This document shows positions 6,840 to 11,241 of a DNA stretch of 11,241 nt, piece by piece. The notes under the pieces are model-generated. The model did no database searches. It saw only the letters and a list, made by a program, of their open reading frames with translations, and was not told where the DNA came from. The stretch is taken from contig CALIZH010000196.1 of assembly GCA_938028585.1 (NCBI GenBank), positions 1-11,241 on the forward strand, read 5' to 3'. Numbering within the stretch: the first letter of the stretch is position 1; each line of letters begins with the position of its first letter. The translations under genes and the position numbers were made by a program. This DNA is from an uncultured Actinomyces sp. GTDB lineage: Bacteria > Actinomycetota > Actinomycetes > Actinomycetales > Actinomycetaceae.

Positions 6840-8570
6840 CTAAAACTCCACCTGGAGTGCCCCGCGTGCACGGTAGCGCGCCTCGCCGGGATCAGAGGCC
6901 TCGACAACGGAAGCGGCAGCTAAGCGACACTGTGCCAGGCTGACCTGAGCAAGCTGGGCGCCCACCGAGGGAATTGCCAAGCGCGGCATCGACAGCGCGG
7001 GGATACCCATACCAACGAAAACGCAGGCGAGCAGCGGGTCTGCCGCGGCCTCGCCACACACACTCACGCTTACCCCGTGCTCAAGGCCAGCGCGCGCAAC
7101 CTGCGCAATCAGGCGCAAAGGTGCGGGCTGCCAGGGATCGGAATACTCGGCCAAGTCAGGTGACATGCGATCTGCAGCCATCGTGTACTGCGTCAGATCA
7201 TTCGTCCCAATCGATACGAAATCGACGTATTTCATCATCGAATCGATCAAAAGTGCCGCCGCGGGGACTTCGATCATGATTCCCGCGCGCAGTTCGACCT
7301 CGAAGCGTTCGGAGAGCTGACGGACGGTCGAAGCGAACCACTGGGCTTCGGCAATCGTTGAAATCATGGGAGCCATGATTGATACCGAGGTTTCTCGGTG
7401 TTGGATGGCTGCCAGAGCGATCGCTTCCAGCTGGTTGTGAAGGATCTGCGGGTGAGGGCCAGAGGTTCGGATTCCTCGAACGCCAAGCGCAGGGTTGTCT
7501 TCGCCGGGGATCGTCGCATAGGCCAGGGGTTTGTCTGAACCCGCATCCAAGGTGCGCACGCATACCGAATGCCCGCGGAATTGTTCAAAAACCCCCGAGT
7601 AAAAGTTCACTTGCTCTTCAATCGTTGGCTCGCTGTGTGCGTTTAAGAAGGCAAGTTCTGAACGCAAGAGGCCGATTGATTCAAGGTGGGGGGATTGAGC
7701 CGCGGCCTGTGCGCTTGCAAGGTCGTGAATATTGGCCAAGAGCTTCACTGGGTGTTCATCGCTGGTGTGAGCGGGCGCGTTCCAATCGGCTACTGCCTGT
7801 GCGCGCTTTTGATCTCGCTGAACCGCAGCTTGTGCGTCTTCAGCGGAAACCTCGGTTGCCAAAGACCCCACAAAGGCATCCATCAATACAAGATCCCCTT
7901 GGCGAAGTTCACTCAAGTTGCGCACTGCGACGATGCAGGGGATCCCCAACTGGCGCGCAATAATCGATGTGTGCGAGGTCGGACCTCCCAATTCCGTTGC
8001 AATTCCGACGCAATACTTGGGATCAAGGTTTGCGGCATCTGAAGGGGAAAGGTCGCGTGCACACACGATATAGGGAGCGAAAGGAGCCGCTTTCTGAGAA
8101 GCGCCGGCTGACGTCCCCGCGCCTGACGCCAAGACCCCAGAGTCGGCCTCGGCAAGGTGAGCAAGGACTAGGTCACGGACGTCGTAGAGGTCGGCGATGC
8201 GCTCAAGCATCAGTCCACCAGAGGAACGGAAAACCTCGACGAATTTATCGGTCGCGCGAACAACTGATTGCGGCGCCGGAACACCGGAGAAGATCCACGA
8301 CTGAGCTTCGCGGATCCATGTCGGGTCGGTTGCTAAAGACGCAGTCATGACGAGGACGTCTGAGACGTCGCCCAGTGCGTGCGCTGAGCGCTCGAAGAGC
8401 TCCTCGCCGACCTTTTTGCAGATCTCCTCAAGGGAGGTGGCAATGGCTGGGCGGTCCTCGGGAGGTAGGGGAGTGAAATCGTCGGAAGGAAGGGCCGGGC
8501 GAGATGTCCAAACAACCGGTGCATAGGAGACACCGTGAACAACCGGGGTCCCGTAAATCGTGTGCGGCAT
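6840..8570 (-). CDS. ptsI: Phosphoenolpyruvate-protein phosphotransferase (PTS enzyme I)
   Basis: Transfers phosphate from PEP to the HPr protein, the first step of PTS sugar uptake; soluble and cytoplasmic. The predicted 576 residues match E. coli enzyme I (575). The N-terminal half is the HPr-binding and phosphohistidine region, with active-site H200 in ELGGPTSHTSI. The C-terminal PEP-binding barrel has R303 (GLLRSELAFLNA), R339 (VRTLDAGSDKPL), NPALGVRGIR, IMIEVPAAA, the metal/PEP loop SIGTNDLTQY and catalytic C505 (VCGEAAADP). A Gly/Ala/Ser-rich insertion (SGAGTSAGAS) sits before the phosphohistidine region. The frame is open back to 8663. The ATG at 8570 was chosen because AAGGAG lies 6 nt upstream and the following MPHTIYGTPVVHG matches the family start. 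No HPr (ptsH) or enzyme II gene lies in the window. It reads away from lysC and is followed 91 bp later by the exonuclease gene. Confidence 0.96.
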   Translation of the reverse strand: MPHTIYGTPVVHGVSYAPVVWTSRPALPSDDFTPLPPEDRPAIATSLEEICKKVGEELFERSAHALGDVSDVLVMTASLATDPTWIREAQSWIFSGVPAPQSVVRATDKFVEVFRSSGGLMLERIADLYDVRDLVLAHLAEADSGVLASGAGTSAGASQKAAPFAPYIVCARDLSPSDAANLDPKYCVGIATELGGPTSHTSIIARQLGIPCIVAVRNLSELRQGDLVLMDAFVGSLATEVSAEDAQAAVQRDQKRAQAVADWNAPAHTSDEHPVKLLANIHDLASAQAAAQSPHLESIGLLRSELAFLNAHSEPTIEEQVNFYSGVFEQFRGHSVCVRTLDAGSDKPLAYATIPGEDNPALGVRGIRTSGPHPQILHNQLEAIALAAIQHRETSVSIMAPMISTIAEAQWFASTVRQLSERFEVELRAGIMIEVPAAALLIDSMMKYVDFVSIGTNDLTQYTMAADRMSPDLAEYSDPWQPAPLRLIAQVARAGLEHGVSVSVCGEAAADPLLACVFVGMGIPALSMPRLAIPSVGAQLAQVSLAQCRLAAASVVEASDPGEARYRARGALQVEF

Positions 8571-8576
8571 CGAGGA

Positions 8577-8582
8577 CTCCTT
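8577..8582 (-). promoter_or_regulatory. Shine-Dalgarno of ptsI
   Basis: AAGGAG on the minus strand, 6 nt before the ATG at 8570-8568. It rules out the upstream in-frame ATG at 8663, which has no such site and would add 31 residues not expected in the family. Confidence 0.8.
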
Positions 8583-8600
8583 CCGTGGATGTAGTTCAAC

Positions 8601-8629
8601 AATATTCGTTGGTCCTAGGAATATGCCAA
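8601..8629 (-). promoter_or_regulatory. Candidate sigma-70-type promoter of ptsI
   Basis: On the minus strand TTGGCA (-35, 8624-8629) and AATATT (-10, 8601-8606) are separated by exactly 17 bp. Transcription would begin near 8594 and leave a leader of about 25 nt before the ATG. The spacer contains the 8-bp palindrome TCCTAGGA (8613-8620), where a regulator could bind, but nothing identifies one. Confidence 0.45.
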
Positions 8630-8754
8630 GTGTGCCGAAAGTTACGCTCATAAATTGACACAAACGTTCACGTGTTGGTCAGTACTCGTCATATTCGCGA
8701 GTTTTCAGGGACGATAAGAACAGATAACCCAAACGCAGACAGTTAGGACCACCC

Positions 8755-10071
8755 GTGGCGCTCATCGTGCAAAAGTACGGAGGCTCATCCGTGTCCGATG
8801 TTGAAGCGATTAAACGCGTTGCAAAGCGCATCGTTGAAACTCGGAACGCGGGACACAAGCTTGTTGTCGTCGTTTCAGCAATGGGCGACACAACCGACGA
8901 GCTCCTGGACACCGCCGCGCAGATTACCGACAACGCCCCCGAGCGTGAGATGGACATCCTTCTCACCGCTGGTGAGCGTATTTCGATGTCCCTTCTGTCC
9001 ATGGCGATCAACGAGTTGGGTGTTCCCGCACAGGCCTTCACCGGTGCGCAGGCCGGAATCCACACGACTTCCGCGTATGGTCGCGCCCAGATCACCGGCA
9101 TGGTCCCCGAACGTGTCGCCCGCTCAATCTCTGAAGGTCAAGTCGCAATTGTCGCCGGTTTCCAAGGAATTTCCGACGACGATGATGTGACGACCTTGGG
9201 CCGAGGCGGTTCCGATACGACCGCGGTTGCGCTCGCGGCTGCCTTGCACGCCGATGTGTGCGAGATCTACACCGACGTCGACGGCCTGTTCTCTGCTGAT
9301 CCGCGAATCGTCCCCAAGGCACACCGCCTGCGCTCGATCTCAACGGAAGAAACCCTGGAACTTGCGGCGCATGGCGCAAAGATTCTTCACCTTCGCGCGG
9401 TCGAATTCGCCCGCCGCTACAAGGTTCCCCTACACGTTCGTTCCTCCTTCTCCGAGAAGGAAGGAACCTGGATTTCAGACCGCCCGGCCTCGCCGGCGCT
9501 CAAGGGATTGGTCCCTGACGCCGCATTCCTCGACCCGAAAGAAGGAAAGATGGAACAGCCCATCATCTCTGGAATTGCCCACGACCGCGGCCAGGACAAG
9601 ATCACGGTCGCCGGTGTCCCGAACCACCCCGGCCGCGCCGCGATGGTTTTCCAGACGATCGCCGCTGCGGGCGCGAACATCGACATGATTGTTCAGAACA
9701 TTCCCGTTGCAGATCCGACCCGCGCGAACATCACCTTCACCATTCCCGAGGCCGATGCCCAGGTTGCGCTCGATGCGCTGGAGTCCGCAAAGGATGAGAT
9801 TGGCTTCAAGGAGGTGCGCTACAACCCGAATATCGGCAAGCTTTCGCTGGTCGGAACGGGTATGCGCACGAATCCCGGTGTGGCCGCGCGACTCTTCGCT
9901 GCCCTGTCTGAAGCGGGAATCAATATTGATCTGATTTCCTCTTCCGAGATCCGTCTGTCGATTGTGACGAAGCTGGATGATCTGGATCGTGCAGTTGCCG
10001 TTGTTCACTCCGCTTTCGGCTTGGACGCTGAGGTTTCCGAGGCCGTTGTATATGCGGGTACTGGCCGCTGA
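8755..10071 (+). CDS. lysC: Aspartokinase (aspartate kinase, alpha subunit)
   Basis: Phosphorylates L-aspartate to 4-phospho-L-aspartate, the first and usually feedback-controlled step towards diaminopimelate/lysine, threonine and methionine. The 438 residues show the amino-acid kinase domain (about 1-255), with VQKYGGSSV at the N-terminus (K7; most relatives have KFGGSS), VVSAMGDTTDELL, GERISMSLLSMAI, GRGGSDTTAVALAAAL and YTDVDGLFSADPR. Two ACT domains follow (about 280-350 and 358-430), with GVPNHPGRAA, NIDMIVQNI and GTGMRTNPGVAARLFAAL. GTG at 8755 is chosen from AGGA at 6 nt and from the family N-terminus MALIVQKYGG. A likely internal start at 9550 would give a separate beta subunit. asd follows after 32 bp, an arrangement also found in corynebacteria. 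Residues at the predicted inhibitor site differ from C. glutamicum (see findings). Confidence 0.97.
   Translation: MALIVQKYGGSSVSDVEAIKRVAKRIVETRNAGHKLVVVVSAMGDTTDELLDTAAQITDNAPEREMDILLTAGERISMSLLSMAINELGVPAQAFTGAQAGIHTTSAYGRAQITGMVPERVARSISEGQVAIVAGFQGISDDDDVTTLGRGGSDTTAVALAAALHADVCEIYTDVDGLFSADPRIVPKAHRLRSISTEETLELAAHGAKILHLRAVEFARRYKVPLHVRSSFSEKEGTWISDRPASPALKGLVPDAAFLDPKEGKMEQPIISGIAHDRGQDKITVAGVPNHPGRAAMVFQTIAAAGANIDMIVQNIPVADPTRANITFTIPEADAQVALDALESAKDEIGFKEVRYNPNIGKLSLVGTGMRTNPGVAARLFAALSEAGINIDLISSSEIRLSIVTKLDDLDRAVAVVHSAFGLDAEVSEAVVYAGTGR
9550..10071 (+). CDS. Probable internal translation product: aspartokinase beta subunit
   Basis: In-frame ATG inside lysC (M266, MEQPIISGIAHDRG), preceded by AAGGA at 9542-9546 with a short 3-nt gap. 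The product would be 173 residues containing only the two ACT domains. In Corynebacterium and Bacillus, aspartokinase beta is made from such an internal start at the same place between kinase and ACT domains, with nearly the same length (172 in C. glutamicum, from memory), and assembles as alpha2-beta2. The Shine-Dalgarno spacing is tighter than ideal, so its use here is inferred. Confidence 0.55.
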   Translation: MEQPIISGIAHDRGQDKITVAGVPNHPGRAAMVFQTIAAAGANIDMIVQNIPVADPTRANITFTIPEADAQVALDALESAKDEIGFKEVRYNPNIGKLSLVGTGMRTNPGVAARLFAALSEAGINIDLISSSEIRLSIVTKLDDLDRAVAVVHSAFGLDAEVSEAVVYAGTGR

Positions 10072-10090
10072 GTCGGTCCGTCGCTAGTTA

Positions 10091-10096
10091 GAGAGG
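10091..10096 (+). promoter_or_regulatory. Shine-Dalgarno deciding the asd start
   Basis: GAGAGG lies 7 nt before the ATG at 10104. An in-frame TTG at 10098 is only 1 nt from this site, too close to be used, so translation should begin at the ATG. Confidence 0.7.
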
Positions 10097-10103
10097 CTTG
10101 AAA

Positions 10104-11153
10104 ATGTCAGGTTTGACTGTTGCTGTTGTCGGTGCGACCGGCCAGGTTGGTCGCGTTATGCGCACGATCTTGGAAGAGCGCAATTTCCCGGTTGAAACGA
10201 TTCGTTTCTTTGCGTCCGCTCGTTCGGCTGGATCGACCCTGCCGTGGAAGGGTGAAGAAGTCGTCGTCGAAGACGTCGCAACCGCTGACTTCTCGGGGAT
10301 CGACATCGCGATCTTCTCTGCGGGAGCTACGGCCTCGCGTGAGTATGCTCCCAAGTTTGCGGCAGCCGGCGCGGTCGTCGTCGATAACTCCTCGGCGTGG
10401 CGCAAGGACCCCGAGGTCCCGCTGGTTGTCTCCGAGGTCAACGGTGAAGACGTTGCGAAGCGCCCCAAGGGAATCATCGCGAACCCGAATTGCACGACCA
10501 TGGCCGTCATGCCCGCAATTAAGCCACTTGCCGACGCCGCAGGCGGTATCGATCGCCTGACGGTCTCCTCCTATCAGGCGGTTTCTGGCTCTGGCCTCAA
10601 GGGTGTTCGCGAGCTCATCGACCAGGTCCGTGGAACTGCTGATCAAAATCTTGAGGGGCTCACGACCGACGGCCACGCCGTTGATTTCGGCACCCCTGAG
10701 GTCTACGTCGCGCCTATCGCTTTCGATGTCGTGCCTTTGGCAGGTTCGATTGTCGATGATGGCAGCTTTGAGACCGACGAAGAGCAGAAGCTTCGCAATG
10801 AGTCGCGTCGTATCCTCCACGTCCCGAATCTTCTGGTTAGCGGGACCTGCGTGCGCGTGCCGGTCCTGACCGCTCACACCATGACCGTTCACGCTGAGTT
10901 CCCTTCCTCGATTTCTCGTGACGAGGCCGTGGCCGCGCTCAGCGGTGCTCCCGGCGTTCGCGTTGTTGACGTTCCGACCCCGCTCGAGGCCGCGGGTGAA
11001 GACGATGTTTTCGTCGGCCGTATTCGCCAGGATCAAGCGGTTCCGGATAACCGTGGAATCGTGTTTGTCGTCAGCGGCGATAACCTTCGCAAGGGAGCTG
11101 CTTTGAACGCCATTCAGCTGGCAGAACTGGTTGCTCAAGAACTGCTTCGCTGA
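10104..11153 (+). CDS. asd: Aspartate-semialdehyde dehydrogenase
   Basis: Reduces 4-phospho-L-aspartate to L-aspartate 4-semialdehyde with NADPH, directly using the LysC product. The 349 residues contain an N-terminal Rossmann domain with VVGATGQVG (about 8-16) and SARSAG for the NADP phosphate, then the segment from SAGATASREYAPKF to VVDNSSAWR. The catalytic cysteine is C130 in NPNCTTM, followed by SYQAVSGSG. The substrate-binding R251 and acid/base H258 are in VRVPVLTAH. The C-terminus returns to the nucleotide domain (LRKGAALNAIQLAE). Length and catalytic residues are standard. ATG at 10104 is chosen over the TTG at 10098 on Shine-Dalgarno spacing. It lies 32 bp after lysC with no terminator between, so the two form an operon, closed by the hairpin 30 bp downstream. 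Confidence 0.97.
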   Translation: MSGLTVAVVGATGQVGRVMRTILEERNFPVETIRFFASARSAGSTLPWKGEEVVVEDVATADFSGIDIAIFSAGATASREYAPKFAAAGAVVVDNSSAWRKDPEVPLVVSEVNGEDVAKRPKGIIANPNCTTMAVMPAIKPLADAAGGIDRLTVSSYQAVSGSGLKGVRELIDQVRGTADQNLEGLTTDGHAVDFGTPEVYVAPIAFDVVPLAGSIVDDGSFETDEEQKLRNESRRILHVPNLLVSGTCVRVPVLTAHTMTVHAEFPSSISRDEAVAALSGAPGVRVVDVPTPLEAAGEDDVFVGRIRQDQAVPDNRGIVFVVSGDNLRKGAALNAIQLAELVAQELLR

Positions 11154-11182
11154 GTGCTTAAAGCTGCGTTTAATTAGACAGA

Positions 11183-11222
11183 AAAAGGGGTTGGAGACGG
11201 AAAGCCGTCTCCAACCCCTTTT
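11183..11222 (+). terminator. Strong intrinsic terminator of the lysC-asd operon
   Basis: AAAAGGGGTTGGAGACGG (11183-11200) pairs perfectly over 18 bp with its complement at 11205-11222, enclosing an AAAG tetraloop. The downstream arm ends in TTTT followed by GAGTTTTGG. The A-run upstream and T-run downstream would let it work on both strands, so a convergent gene may lie just beyond the window. Confidence 0.9.
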
Positions 11223-11241
11223 GAGTTTTGGTGGTGTGCGC

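Larger units (their letters stand above)
8571..8754. other. Divergent intergenic region between ptsI and lysC
   Basis: The 184 bp between the two divergent start codons holds the ptsI promoter candidate and the lysC Shine-Dalgarno (AGGA, 8745-8748, 6 nt before GTG). For lysC there is a consensus -35 TTGACA at 8655-8660 but no good -10 at 16-19 bp from it. GATAAG (8713-8718) is -10-like without a matching -35. I see no lysine riboswitch (too short, no aptamer-like structure), no leader peptide rich in Lys/Thr, and no terminator-like hairpin. Confidence 0.6.

Noticed and set aside
6749..6907. N-terminal extension of the exonuclease to the ATG at 6907
   Set aside because: It would overlap the 3' end of ptsI by 68 bp, lacks a Shine-Dalgarno, and encodes Arg/Pro-rich sequence unlike a protein domain. 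The GTG at 6748 has a near-ideal Shine-Dalgarno.
8571..8754. Lysine riboswitch or attenuator before lysC
   Set aside because: The leader is short, shows no multi-helix aptamer pattern, no terminator hairpin and no Lys/Thr-rich leader peptide.
10107..11138. 343-codon open frame antisense to asd
   Set aside because: It lies entirely opposite a well-supported asd gene, has no recognisable domain, and is explained by the codon bias of the sense gene. The other long antisense frames in lysC, dnaX and the kinase are rejected for the same reason.

Overview
The window is about 11.2 kb of chromosomal, protein-coding DNA of moderately high G+C (roughly 55-60% by eye). It looks like a high-G+C Gram-positive bacterium, most likely an Actinomycetaceae relative (Actinomyces/Schaalia type). 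That placement is inferred from three things: the actinobacterial style of DnaX and of the TrcR-like response regulator, the frequent GTG starts, and a lysC-asd pair close to dnaX-recR. I could run no database search, so the genus is not proven.

Layout. (1) Bases 1-2930, plus strand: the 3' part of dnaX (clamp-loader tau/gamma subunit, 5' end outside the window), followed 3 bp later by recR. (2) Bases 2930-5345, plus strand: a perfect 16-bp palindrome, then a two-component pair. This is an OmpR/PhoB-type response regulator and a two-TM histidine kinase, with the kinase Shine-Dalgarno overlapping the regulator's stop codon. (3) Bases 5357-5392: a long hairpin between convergent genes, a likely shared terminator. 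(4) Bases 5396-8570, minus strand: ptsI (enzyme I of the sugar phosphotransferase system), then downstream of it an unusual 450-residue protein. That protein joins a short heptad-repeat N-terminus, a TPR-like helical region and a C-terminal DEDDh 3'-5' exonuclease domain. (5) Bases 8571-8754: a divergent promoter region. (6) Bases 8755-11153, plus strand: lysC (aspartokinase, with a probable internal start for a beta subunit) and asd (aspartate-semialdehyde dehydrogenase), closed by a very strong intrinsic terminator at 11183-11222.

How the genes work together. dnaX and recR serve replication and recombinational repair. The two-component pair is a self-contained signalling unit of unknown stimulus. 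ptsI feeds phosphate from PEP into sugar uptake. LysC and Asd carry out the first two steps of the aspartate pathway towards diaminopimelate/lysine, threonine and methionine. Most of the window is ordinary housekeeping. The parts that deserve a second look are the exonuclease fusion protein, the palindrome in front of the two-component operon, the changed residues at the predicted lysine/threonine feedback site of LysC, and the cysteine and histidine features of the sensor kinase. I see no CRISPR array, tRNA, rRNA, insertion sequence or phage gene, and no gene-free stretch longer than about 185 bp.
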